A DNA stretch of 64,000 nucleotides from Apostichopus japonicus (Eukaryota; Echinodermata; Holothuroidea; Aspidochirotida; Stichopodidae): NCBI RefSeq assembly GCF_037975245.1, contig NC_092582.1, positions 11,014,001 through 11,078,000 of the forward strand, read 5' to 3'. A program made the position numbers and the translations under genes. Shown here in pieces: positions 1-11,900 of the stretch; position 1 is the first letter of the stretch; every line of letters begins with the position of its first letter. The notes under the pieces were generated by a model, which did no database searches, was not told the DNA's origin, and was given only the letters and a program-made list of their open reading frames with translations.

Positions 1-305
1 CTAAGGGGAGGGGGTGTCCCCCTCCCCCTTTGGATTTTTTTGCATTTCCAGGTGGCCTCAGATGCAATTTGGTGCAATATAGCACACTTCAACACCCACT
101 CCATTTTGTAAACTTAATTTTGTATTTTCACCTGGCCTTAGATGCAATTTGGTGCTCCAAATGAGATTTTTTTCTCATTTGGAAATGAAAAAGGGGTTTT
201 TTGACTTGCGAAGTGGGGGGGCGGAATGATACTTCCGCCCCTCCACATTTTTCACTGGGGGGGGGGGGCTGGCGCCCCCCAGCCCCCCCGGTTCCTACGC
301 CCTTG
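1..305 (-). mobile_element. hAT-like MITE, copy A, cut by the window edge
   Basis: This is an inverted copy of the element at 29099-29478: the two share the GC-rich end, the block around 'caaatgagaaaaa' and the two 'gcaccaaattgcat'-like segments. The right terminus reads ggttcctacgcccttg and ends at 305; its reverse complement starts CAAGGGCGTAGGAACC, the same terminus as copy B. The other end lies outside the window, so the target duplication cannot be tested (it would be tacacttg, 306-313). No coding capacity is seen. Assignment to hAT rests on copy B. Confidence 0.7.
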
Positions 306-511
306 TACACTTGCCAACTTCAACGAGGTGAAGGAAGGAAAAGAAAAAGAAGAAAGAGAGAAAAGAAGAAAGGATGGAGTAGAAAATACGGCAAGAAAAC
401 GGGAAGAGAAAGAGGAACAGTGACAAAATTATTCGAATTTGTAAAGCAAACAGCAGATATCACATCATATCATATCAGTGAGCATGAAAATGGCGTTCCA
501 CGATAAACAGC
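306..511. other. Non-coding spacer, purine-rich
   Basis: A GA-rich stretch (about 325-425) followed by unique-looking sequence. The ORFs here are low-complexity K/E/R products and I do not regard them as genes. Confidence 0.4.
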
Positions 512-519
512 CTCCAAAC

Positions 520-1076
520 CATGGGCGCAGATCCTGGTGAGGACAGCGGGACCCGTCCCCACCAACGTTTTCAGTAGTGTGGACATGATATACCGTGTCC
601 CCACCAATTTGTCTTGACCAATAGCTGCATTTCAAGTTCCCCTGTATTGAACTTTGGCGCAGTTTGATCCAGCATTGTGCAAATGGCATGCAGCAGTTCT
701 CATTTTATTGTGTTTTATCCAGTTGTTAAATATAGGACGGAAATCGCATTTGCGACAGTCTATATTTGTTTTCTGGGAGAGGACCCCAGACCCATCGTAT
801 ATACAAAGGTCTACTTGGATTATTTGTCCCCTGATTTTCTTTCTGCGGACGCCCATGTATTTCTCCAAACTAAATTTCTAAGCCATGAGATCTAAAACTT
901 AGGGAGGTTTAGGAGCATCATTAGGTCTGGGAAGTGTTATTTCCGGCGATCTGGGAGGTATATTTGCCCAAAAAAAATCGTACGCTACGCGAGAACCCAT
1001 GGTCGCGCTCCGCTTAGATAGTGTCATAGAACAGACACGCGTCCCCACCATTATCCAAGACTGATCTGCGCCCATG
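520..1076. mobile_element. Non-autonomous DNA transposon with 14-bp TIRs and 8-bp TSD
   Basis: The left end CATGGGCGCAGATC (520-533) is perfectly inverted at the right end (1063-1076). The flanks are ctccaaac (512-519) and ctctaaac (1077-1084), 7 of 8 identical, which is the duplication size of hAT elements. Subterminal sequence on both sides contains 'gtccccacca'. There is no transposase. A ~100-bp unit with 'gcgctccgcttagatagt' lies inside (about 922-1024) and recurs elsewhere in the window. hAT is the best fit by TSD length and CA-start TIR; other 8-bp-TSD superfamilies are possible. Confidence 0.75.
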
Positions 1077-1875
1077 CTCTAAACTGTCGATGTGTGAAGT
1101 GTTCGGTTTTGGAAGTATCAGGTGTATTTTTATTTCCTTCAACGAATTTTTTTAGTAACCGTCTGAATTTTCGAAAATTCCCTAACCAACATTCTTCATC
1201 ATACTCTTGCAATTTTGACCCGTCTGTTAGGGTTTGAAGGAGGTTTTTCTATATCGGTTGTCCATAGATGATATTTTGTGCAACACTATGGGTATGTTTT
1301 GAAGTGAATTTTCAAATTCTGAACAGTGGGGCTGACGGATGTTGTGGACCGCGATGAAGAATCACCTACAAAAGCAATGATCCACAGGATATGTGATGAA
1401 GTCGAACATGATGTGTGACTGGTGACAATCTTCAAAAAGGTTATAGATGAGAAAAAAAGTATTTGGAAAAAACTTGGTTCTCAGGCAAAAGTGTACATAT
1501 GGTTGGTCAGTTTCAAGCCCGAGAGGTGCCATTTCCGGTGATCTGGGGGTACCAAAACCAGAAATTTGCATGTACGCTGCGCGCCAACCAATGGTGGCGC
1601 TCCGCTTAAATATTAATACGCCTCCCCCCTCCCCGGGTTAGAAAATCCTGCATACGCCCTGGTTAAATGCAGCTTTTCAAGGCCTGGGCAGTGCCATTTA
1701 CTGCAATCTGGGAGGCAATATTTACCGAAAAAATTCTTGTGCACTTCGCGCCAACTTATGGTGGCGCTCAACTTAGATAGTGAGCCAGCAGTTATGACTT
1801 TTTATTTCATCAATGGCCTGCAACCCCCCCCCCCCCCCCTCCAACTTCTGACAAGAAATCTCCGCCACTGGCAAT
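1077..1875. repeat. Dispersed ~100-bp repeat units and TE debris
   Basis: Two degenerate copies of the same ~100-bp unit occur here, at about 1509-1614 and 1676-1782. They share 'gtgccattt', 'atctggg', 'cgcgccaac' and 'tggtggcgct'. Related copies lie at 922-1024 and, inverted, at 22028-22128. A possible element right end (cgccctg at about 1653-1660) has no matching left end in view. No gene is seen. Confidence 0.5.
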
Positions 1876-3407
1876 TTGTCGTTCAATACTGGTATTTTTC
1901 TTGATATGCTAAAAATTGCCACGGTCGTCCCTGTCTTTAAGAAAGGGGATTCAGAAAATTTTGAAAATTATCGACCTATATCACTAATATCATGTTTTTC
2001 AAAAATAGTTGAAAGGCTTATGTATAATCGTATTTTTAACTTTATTTCAAAATATACCATTTTATGCCAGGAACAGTATGGATTCCGTCCTGAACACTCC
2101 ACTGAGCTAGCACTAGCTGATGCCATTGACAATTTGTATAGTAATCTTGACAAGAATAGTACCTGTGTTGGGGTTTTCCTGGACCTCTCAAAGGCCTTTG
2201 ACACAATAGACCACACAATTCTGCTTAATAAATTACACCGTTACGGCATAAGAGGAACCCCCCTAAATTGGATCGACAGTTACTTAGCAAACCGCTACCA
2301 ATATACATCCTACAAAAATGCTCATTCCCAACCGGAGAGAATTCAATGTGGTGTGCCATAAGGCTCTATACTTGGTCCATTGCTTTTTATCCTATATGTT
2401 AATGACATTACCAATGTTTCTGATAAAGTTAAAGCTGTTTTGTTTGCTGACGACACAAATATTTTCTTCGTATCACAATCGAGAACTTTATTTCATATTG
2501 AGGTATCAACTGGATTAGACAAGTTCAGCGACTGGTTCGCTGGTAACAAATTATCATTGAATATTGATAAAACTAACTATATAGTTTTTAATACTGGAAT
2601 GCTGATATTACTATGGGTGGTCAACGACTACAACAAGTCAATAGTACTAGATTTTTAGGCGTATACATCATGAACTTTAATGGTGTGACCACATTACAAC
2701 TGTCTGTAAAAAAAATGCACAAAACAACGGTATTTTAGCTAAGCTTAAGCATTATCTGCCACAGCACATTTTAAAGATTCTCTATCAGACATTAGTCCAG
2801 CCACATATTACGTATTGTTGTAACATATGGTCTGGTACTAGATATACCAATCTGAATCCCATTTGTATTACACAGAAGAGAGCAGTCCGCCATATAACAC
2901 ATGCCAAACCACGGGACCACACAAATCCTCTTTTTAAGCGCTCTAATTCGTTAAATACTGATGACATTATTAGGGTTAACCTTGCTACATTTGCTTATAA
3001 GGTATGGAATGGACTGTTACCAAATGCTTTTAATGACTACTTAATATGTAACAGTGATATTCATCATTACAATACCAGATTTTCAGGCAATGCACATTGT
3101 AACAGGTATAATTCTACAAAGGGGATGTTATCACTAAGGGCACGTACAATCAAAACATGGAATTCTCTATCAGACAATATTACAAATAAACCTTCTGCAA
3201 AATCATTCAGAAGAAACTTTATTCAAAAAATTATTGCATCTTATTAATTGAACATGTTCATTTTTTCTTATATATCTAGTTTACCTTTTCCTTTTCTTTA
3301 CAGGGAGTCCTCTACTTTGTTAAACCATCTGAAGGTTTTTTAGAGGACTTCCTATCACATTGTATATATTCACGTGATAAAACAAATCAATCAATCAATC
3401 AATCAAT
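1876..3407 (+). pseudogene. Degenerate, 5'-truncated non-LTR retrotransposon (LINE) reverse transcriptase
   Basis: The conceptual translation carries the standard LINE reverse-transcriptase order: 'VVPVFKKGD', 'NYRPISLIS', 'EQYGFRPEHST', the catalytic block 'FLDLSKAFDTIDH', 'GVP' then 'GSILGPLLFILYVNDI', and the FADD active-site box. A TAA at 2359-2361 replaces the Gln codon expected in the GVPQGS motif, consistent with a CAA to TAA transition. Further on the frame changes twice (near 2600 and near 2700-2750) before the C-terminal thumb/connector, where 'HYLPQHILKILYQTL' and 'HHYNTRFSG' are readable to a stop at 3245-3247. The 3' tail ends in an (AATC/TCAA)n microsatellite at about 3385-3407. 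Upstream endonuclease and ORF1 are missing, so the copy is dead on arrival and mutated. The motifs fit the CR1/Jockey group; I cannot place it in a clade. Confidence 0.9.
3385..3407 (+). repeat. (TCAA)n 3' tail of the LINE
   Basis: Five to six tandem 'atca' units directly follow the LINE 3' UTR. Such short tandem tails replace poly(A) in CR1/L2-like LINEs. Confidence 0.7.
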
Positions 3408-4480
3408 GTTACAAATTTAGTTGGATGGACTTCCAACTTGGTCAAAGTCCAAAAACTTACAACTTTGTTGAACCTCATACACGTTATGCAGATCAAACTT
3501 GGTGAGTACAAGAACCCTATTGAAATTGGTGGAGATCAAAGGTCATTTGTAGTCAACATTTAAAGTCAGTATGAAAATCTTGTAAACACAATAACTCAAG
3601 AAGTGTATCTTTCTTGAACTCATACTTAGTTTGTAGATCCAGCTTGGTGAGTGCAAGAACCCTATTGTGGTCAAAGGTCAACATACCGTGTCAAAGTCTG
3701 AAAATATTTTAAACATGATAACTCCAAAATTAGCCCTAGAATTATTCTGAGAATTCTCCAATGATGATTAACTTCTTTTGGCGAACATGATTTGGTCAAA
3801 TTCAGTTCAGTTTACTTCTGCGAAGGGGCTCTATCAATTTTAAACGAAACATCCAGGAAATGAAATCTGCTTCAAAGAGTTGATAGTCTTGCATTTAACC
3901 TCACTCAGGCAAGGGGGTCAACAGGTTATCCCAAATGTTGCACACACAAAATTGGGTCAAGGGTCAATAGGTTTTCTCAATTGGTCTCAAAATTGGCCAT
4001 TTGCTCTTCAATTTTATACTAGTGACTTTTGCCTTTGCAGTATAGGCTGTGAAAATATTTCACAGTGTATATAGCATGGTCATGTAACATCTCATTAATA
4101 GATGGTTGGTGTAAGAACTGATTTGCTAGCTCAAAATTCGATCCTTTTATTCATAAATCTTTGTCTATATTTCACATAGCACAATAGGCTGCCATTCTTT
4201 CTGGATATTGAAACATTTTGGGATAAAAATTGTATACTGTAAAATCCTTACCGGTGAATAAAATATGGTTGATGCCCACATGGGAATGATTCACATAAGA
4301 GCCAGAAAACTGACGTTTACTACTGGTTCTCACTTAATTCTTGGACAAATTCAACTCACTTGCACTTTTTAAGTCACATAGTTATGTGGAATTTTGAGCA
4401 ATAAATTGCATGGCAATTAGGAATCACAAAGCCAACTGGCTTTCTGGTTTTCATGAAAAAAGCTCATTTGTTGAGAAACT
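3408..4480. repeat. Ancient repeat with 'ggtcaaaggtca' motifs; otherwise empty
   Basis: About 3420-3700 contains two diverged halves, each with 'cttggtgagt', 'caagaaccctatt' and 'tcaaaggtca'. A similar motif is found at about 34865-34910. This looks like an old dispersed repeat. The remainder to 4480 shows no coding signal. Confidence 0.45.
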
Positions 4481-4485
4481 ACATG

Positions 4486-4575
4486 ATATAATAATAATAA
4501 TCAATGAGACTTATATAGCGCCAAATCAGACAAAAGTCACTGCTCAAGGCGCTTTACAAAGTAAGCAAATTAATT
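4486..4575 (-). repeat. SINE/LINE 3'-end fragment with (ATT)n tail
   Basis: Read on the minus strand, 'gtaaagcgccttgagcagtg' is followed by 'ggcgctatataagtctcatt' and an (ATT)n tail. This 'gcgcTATATAA...ATTATT' form is the common 3' end of short retroposons in marine deuterostome genomes. No internal promoter or tRNA head is visible here, so it is a fragment. Confidence 0.5.
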
Positions 4576-4866
4576 TACAAAAGAACAAGTGAGCAGTTGG
4601 TCCATTTTGGGGCATTTAGGTGTACTTTGCAATATTGGGGTGGGCCAGTCCATGAGGCCCAAACACTTTAAAACACAGTGGGCCTAAACCTTCACCACCA
4701 TTTTGGACTGAACCATATAGTTTCCTCATAGAAGTATTACTTACAAAGTTGGGAGCTTCATTACGTCATGAATCTGACGAAATTTCCTCCCGGTCCAACT
4801 TCCTTGAAACATCCATCACATGTACTGAATGAATATAAGAGTGGATTCATGATCATTTGTGTTATT

Positions 4867-5625
4867 CAAGGGCGGCGGAAGCACTTTTAATCTGGGGGCG
4901 GGGGACCAACGTCGAAGGGCACTTTGCAGAAAATCGATTGAACTGTTGCAGCCTGATATTTAGTACCCTTTATAACTCTTATTGTATGATCTTATTTGCG
5001 TATAAACATCACTCCATCAACGCCACCCCCCCCCCCCCCTCAAGGAAACAATGCATACTAGCACTGCAATATCTAATGTGCAAATTGGGAAATAAAGAAA
5101 AAGACAAAATGTAGTGAAATCATTATAAAGTCCAAGTCCCTGCACACGCGATCGATACATGCATGAAAGCAAATGAAATATGTCAAAATACTGAAAGAAA
5201 ATAATTTTCTATGTGTTTTTCAATGGATAAACTGATATTATTATGATCATTATTATTGTAACGACTTTCCCAATAATTATAACCAATTTGGAAGGGTTAT
5301 AACACGGCAAATGATTGTATGGTCATGCGATGTAATAACCAACGCATGCCTAGATGATATGCACATTAACATGTTGAACGCGCGAAAAATTTTGGTAATA
5401 TTTTTCGGACAAGTCGTTACAGCCCCCCCCCCCCCCCCAATCAAACTGGGCTCCTATACGCACGTGGTAGTAAACATTTAAAACTTCCCGAAATATTTCA
5501 TTCGATGTGGGTTTCGCTTTGTAAACTCTTTTTTATTTAGAAATTTTTATGTAGAAAAAGGGCACATTTTTAACCTGAGGAAAAGTGGGGGGCACGTGCC
5601 CCCCCCCCCGGTTCCGCCGCCCTTG
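4867..5625. mobile_element. hAT-like non-autonomous transposon next to PSMD5
   Basis: The left end CAAGGGCGGCGGAA and the inverted right end ttccgccgcccttg match over 14 bp. The flanking sequence gtgttatt (4859-4866 and 5626-5633) is a perfect 8-bp target-site duplication, the hAT signature. The interior (about 5190-5465) is homologous to 23700-23990 in another element, sharing 'tattattgtaacgactt' and 'gcaagtcgttaca'-like blocks. No transposase is encoded. The right end lies 188 bp upstream of the PSMD5 start codon. Confidence 0.88.
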
Positions 5626-5813
5626 GTGTTATTGCATACATATGATGAAAGAACACCACCAATATTCATTTCTACGGCGCTATTCCATAACAGCGCCCTG
5701 GTATGACACTTTTTTGTGTGGGAATAGCTTGAGCCACAAAACCAAAACATCAACACATGAGATATGAATTCTGGTTTGGTGCTATCCTACCGCAATTACA
5801 TCTACACAACAAG

Positions 5814-5986
5814 ATGGCTGCCACCTTACAAGATCTATTCCATAAACTAACTATAGGAGAAAATCGGCTTCTGGTTCTCCAAGAAATTAAGAGAGCAATT
5901 TTCTCAGTGCAACTAGAGGAATTGAAATGTATGATAAAGAGTGTGTCATTAGAACCTGTCTTTTCTTCACTTGGGTCTACAGAAAG
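5814..5986 (+). other. PSMD5: PSMD5 coding exon 1
   Basis: Encodes residues 1-57 plus two bases of codon 58, from MAATLQDLF. The donor is AGAAAG|gtaact. The start lies in 'caagatggctgcc', which resembles a YY1-type initiator motif as well as a good start context. Confidence 0.92.
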
Positions 5987-8900
5987 GTAACTGACGTTAG
6001 GCATATTGACTTGTTTAATGTTACTTGTTAGGCTTCAGCAATTGCTGTGTCATCCAGCATGCATAGGCCTAGTACTAGCATTAGGCGCAGGCTTGCACTG
6101 CTTTGACTCAGCTACAGCACACGGCACTCGAATCTTTGCACCAATGTATTTCTCATTATCCCGGAGGGATGTTCCATCTATTTATTAGAGATATTTTACG
6201 GGACAAACTAAAACGAATGACAGCGAATGACCGAATGACAATTGACTTTGTACAGGGTTAAATATCATTTGCGAATGACGGCGAATGACAGCGAATGACA
6301 ACAAATGACAACGAATGACGCAAAAATGATTTGAGGAAAATCGCATGTTACGTGGTTGCAGGGTTTTGGTGTAATTTACGAATAGAAACCACAGGGAAAG
6401 TTTTTTTTTTTGTGAGAATGTGCTTGAGTGATGTGCTTTTGACATTTACCTCTGTAGATGTATATACTGTAGAAAGATAACTGAAGCCGTTTCAAGATGA
6501 TAGTATTGTTAGTTTCTAACAATTAATATAGGAAAAATGACGATAAATTTACTTTTTAAAATCAGACTTACAATTTCGCTTACTATAAGGTGCGTTAGTA
6601 TCTTGTCCGTACTTTACTAGATCTGTAAGCCATGCACTTCGCGTCCACTCGGTTTGCGTGGCTTTAATATACCCACGAAGTCTGAACTGTGATATCCGGT
6701 TGAAGCAAATGTCTGTGCTGTCATTACTGTCATTCGTTTTAGTCAACGCAATTTTTTAGTGTGTACAACATATTGTCATTCGTTATGTGTAACGCAATTG
6801 TCATTCGTTTTAGTAACACCCTATTTTACTGCAAGAAAGTTTTGTCTTTTTCAATGTATTTTTAAAACAACAGTTCAAATCCCTAGTAATTTCAATTAAT
6901 GTAACTTATTTTTGAATGAGAAAGATTCACACAAAACAGTAAGATGTTTTGTCAAAGGCCAATGATCACGTTTTTGGCCAAACTTTCAGGAATATGCATG
7001 TCCTTTGTACCTCACGTAATAACTCCCCCCCCCCCTCAATAAAAAAGGTATAAAGCTGATAACAGTTCCTGAAGTGAAATTATATCAATATCTGACAAAA
7101 GGAATATAGCCCGTTTAAAGGCTTGCCACATCACTGAGGGTTCCGGCTGTAACTGTTAGAAGTGGTGGTCACTAGCCTGACATCACTTCTTAAAGTTTTC
7201 AAATGCTAACCAAGGAACAGCCAAACTGCTTGTGGTGGAATTCCATAACAATTAACATTTCAAATTCGACTGCCCATGATCGATTGGCCAACTGAACAAC
7301 AAAAATGGGATGGACATAAGCTAAACTGTTCATGTTATAACAAATTATGTGTTTTGGCTCCTGTTTTGGCAAAGCATTCAATTCATTATAATCAATGTGT
7401 GATATTGTTAAAAGCGTTTTCATACTTTCTGTTTTGGTCTGGTTGTATGCAACCCTCAAACAGCAATCAAGTTGAATTGTGGCAAATTGCATATCATCAT
7501 AACGATACCAGCTGTATCGATGTTGAGCATTCAGTCCAAATGGTGGAAATAACTGCATGATTACCAACATACAGTAACAAGTGTACAGAAATAGAGTCGT
7601 GTATATTTGACTCCTAAATTTAGCCTTTTCCCAATCTTTGTCTTCTGTTCCCCCTTTGGATTATCCTTTTATTAGACCAACTTATTGGGCATTGCCATCC
7701 ATGTAAAATACTGAATTTCCCATATATCACAAATTGGAAACTTCTTAATAATTTTCGATTGTCAAAGTATTTGTCATTTCTTCAAACATATTTACAATTA
7801 CTTTATTACTGGCCTGGTTCACATTTATCAGATGTCTGATAGAGTGTGTCAATTACGGTGTACAGTAGTTTCATTTCAATATGCAAAATATGTGCCTGCT
7901 ATCATGCTAGGCTAGAGCCTAGCTCCTAGAAGGTTGAACGTCCTTCTGCAGAAAACCCTTGCATACTAATCACACAGCTACATGGTGTTACATGGTGTTA
8001 CATCTAGATTCATTGTTTGCATGTTTGCTTTTATTAGTGCTAGTAGTTGTAGTAGCCTTGTAGATTCATTCGAAAGTCTTTTATTTACTATGCGTGATTC
8101 TAAGAAACGTTGTAGTCTAGAAACTTGTTCACAGTTTTGTTTGGTAGATGTTTTAACATGATTTAGACACCATGCATTAATACACAAAAGAACAAATAAA
8201 GACAGTGCACCATGGAGAGAGATTTCTTTTGGCCATGTTTGCAATATAAAAGTGACAGTGATGACGTTCTAACTGTAATCGCAGTAAACGCACAGAGAGC
8301 TATGCGATTAATCGACTACAAAAGAAAGAGTCGACTATCAGCACTAATATATATATATATATGAAGCACCTTGTGGCATAAGCAGGTGCAGACATTTGAC
8401 CACAGATGATAAGTGTAGATTTTAGTGTAACTTAAGACTTCGGCAGACAACCATTAAATTGCTTTGTGTAAAGCATATTGTATCTTGATCACAGGTAGCA
8501 CTTTGCAACCTCTGACTTTGCAATATTCAGGTTAGAATTGACTATCTTACCTGTACCACCAAATTTTAAGTAACTCTCTCAAAGTTAACTAATGTTTCTG
8601 TTTCCCTCTTCTCTCTGGCATATTTTTTCAGAGCATCCCTGGAAGTGAGTGCAGATATTTTATCTCGTCTGTTGGATTGTTTGGAGCCAGAGATTGTGCT
8701 TGCTCAGCTCCGAGATGACCTGTACATGGGGATGGGCCATCCAAATGAACATATCAGACAAGTTTGCCTTCATCAGGTACATCTCAATAGCGTTAGGAGA
8801 ATACTAGCATAGATCACCTTGATGTATTCGCAGCATTTTTTTGATTGTGTAAAGGGATGAGGTTTTTGTCAGGTTGTGCTTTTTCTGCCCAGCTTTGTTT

Positions 8901-11900
8901 TTGTATCTACTTGTAGTTTTATTATATAGTGATAAATGTATACTGCAGAGGGCCTGTCCAATAGAACTATTGAGCACCCTTCCAGGTGGATAAATCATCA
9001 TTATTATATTATGATTATTATTATTATTGTCCATAGAACTATTGTAGCTTTATTGACTTAAGTTTGGCATGCAGTGTCCAATTTGTAAATAATAATGATT
9101 ATGATGGTTAAAATGATAAACTTTATAAAGAACCATTATCCAATAAAATAATATTATTTGCTCAAGGTGCTTATAACATCCATTTAAATACTGTAACTTA
9201 CAATTATTCAAATTATGCCTATTATTAATTTCCTCGCTTTCCTTTACAGTTACAAGAACTTGATAAATCTTAATTTCATTTGTTTTTTTTACATTTAGGT
9301 TGAAAGACTGGTGGAAAGCGACATTGGCAGAAATAATCTGAAAAACGATGAAGAATTGTTAGCTAATGTTGTCAGCACTGTAGGAGATGAAAGTCTTGCT
9401 GTGGCTAAGATAGCCATGAAATCCCTCAAGTCTTTGTCCAGAGACCCTGCCGAGATTAAACTGATCTTTGAGGGGAACCTCCGGGCACCTTTGAAACGTG
9501 TAGCAGCATCCAATGACACAATCAAGTACAGAGTGTTAGAGGTATCACCAAATCGACATGTTTTCTATTTTCTTCTCCTTTCTTTTCCTTCTTTTTCCTC
9601 TTCTTAAAATTAAAAATATAATTTTCAAGCTGTACACTACAGCATGCAGGGGGGTAGGAAGCTTCCAAAAAGTGGGAAGGGGGTGGGGTGCACAACATCA
9701 GAGGGGCACTTTCTCATTCCACAACCACCACTCGCTCGTTAAGCTATAATTCGATACACAATAGCCATGTCACTTAAATATATATGATGTTTTAGTATGC
9801 TATCAATACTATTTATTGAGATTGCTTATTATCATGTAACCGTGCTACAAAAAGGTATGGGATGCCATTTTGAAAATAGCATGTACCGACTTATAATAAA
9901 TAATTAAAATAAAATTGAAATTTACAAAGGCTTAAGATATCCAAAAGACAGTTCTTCATCAAAGGGGCACATTTTATTTGCCAGTAGGGCACATTTGCTA
10001 TTTTGGAAAAAAAGTGGGGGGCATGTGCCCCCCCGGCTCCTACCTCCTGACAGTATGTACATACATATGCGTATTGTCAAGGTGTTGTAGGGCTGCCATC
10101 CAAATTTCATACTTTTTGCCACACAGAGCAACATCCAAAGTAAACATAAAGGAAGCTTATTTGTTATATAGCAGAAAATCACCATGTAAAAAAAATATAT
10201 TGAATCCTTATTTAAAAGGCTTGTATCGGCACTGATTATTTGACATGTGACAACACACTCATCTTTTTTAGATTGCAACTTCAGTGTCCATCGTCTCTCC
10301 GGTGGCCCTTGAGATTGTCAACAACTCTGAGCTGCTGCAGATGCTGCTCTCCGATCTCCACACTGAGGACGATCTAGTTCAGCTCAACGCCATCGAGATG
10401 CTCTGCGTGTTGGTGGACTGCCCTCATGGAATATCGTTCCTCGAGGAGGAAGGAGTACTGAGAAAACTGGAAGAGATGCTGAAAGAATCTGAGCAAGATC
10501 CATCTCAAGACTTCCTCCTTCCAGGTCAGCTCATATTATTTAATTTATCCTGTTCTTGCATTCCGTCCACATCTTGCAGTGATGGGGAGGGGGGAGGGGG
10601 AAGAGAGAAATTTCTGATGGGACTTTGTGAAAATTCGTACTCTCTGTCTCTCAATGCAGATTCCATGCCAAGATGGGAAGCAGAAATATGTTAGTACAAT
10701 ATAAAATGAATTTGTTTCCTCAGTTGGCAGAATAGAAAATCATAACCTTACCAAACAAAAATTCCACGGTTTCCATTTGCCCTATTGGGTATTAGAAAAT
10801 CTCATTAGTAAAATAAGTGGACATGCCCTATGAACTCCAGGTATAAATAGTAATTACCACCCTGAATTCGTCCCTGCTGCTTTATTCAGAATTTCACATT
10901 TTGTAATGTTTTCTTTTCCTTTTTGTCTCTTTTTTCTCTTTTATATCTTTTAGAATTGATCAAGTTTTTTGGAGCTTTGGCTCGTCATCAGCCTAAGGAG
11001 GTATCTGAGAGATACCCCGCATTTCTAAGGTGCAGTTTCAAACTCTTGGAAGGGTGCGAAGCAGCACTTGTTAACATCGCCGTAGAGACACTGGGTTTCA
11101 TTGGTACGTCTACTGATGGGAAGAGAACCCTGAATAAACAGGGTAAGTCACCAGATTTCAAAGGCTTGTTTGAGAAGCATATGATAATATTTTGCTCTAG
11201 CCTTTTTTTGATTAAATTTCCCATCTCCCCCCCCTCTTCCACCAACATTTTAAGATTTATCGTAATCCCATATCGTGCTTTTAGTGAAAAAAAACATGAG
11301 GAGTATGAGGAGGGAAAAAAGTTCCCCTTTGAATTGGAAAATACCAGAGGCATTGAAGAAACAAACTAAGACAAAGTGAGCCTGATATGTTACACAGAAG
11401 ATGTTAGTTTTTCATTTTGTTGTACAGTAAACCTACACATGAAAGGCTGACAGACTTTCAGAAAGCAACTTGCATGATATGTTTTCATGATCATATAAAA
11501 AAGTCATGGGTTTCTTTTTCTTCCATTTTTCTTGTCTTTTTAAAAGGTAAATCGATGACAGACGCCCTCTCGATTCTTGGACGTCTCATTCAAGTGCCGC
11601 CGACGGAAGTACGAGTGAGGGCGCTTTCCGCCCTGGCATGTTTGTTCTCTGTCCAAGTGAGTGACCTTCGTGTGAACATGACTCTTTAAATGTCGTTGCT
11701 CACATTTTAAGACAATGTTGTAATATTCCAACAAATTTTGTGTAATAGTAACTTTGGGTCAAAAATTGTTCTCTGCATTTCGATACTACAAATTCAGTAC
11801 TCTTATCAACGCACCACAGGCATACTGTAGGCTCAGTTTGAGTCATGCAAAGGTAAACTTTTCGCATTGTAATTATTTCCACCCCCAACCTCCCCACCAG

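Noticed and set aside
1325-1871. Possible element with CAGTGG ends
   Set aside because: No extended terminal match and no target duplication.
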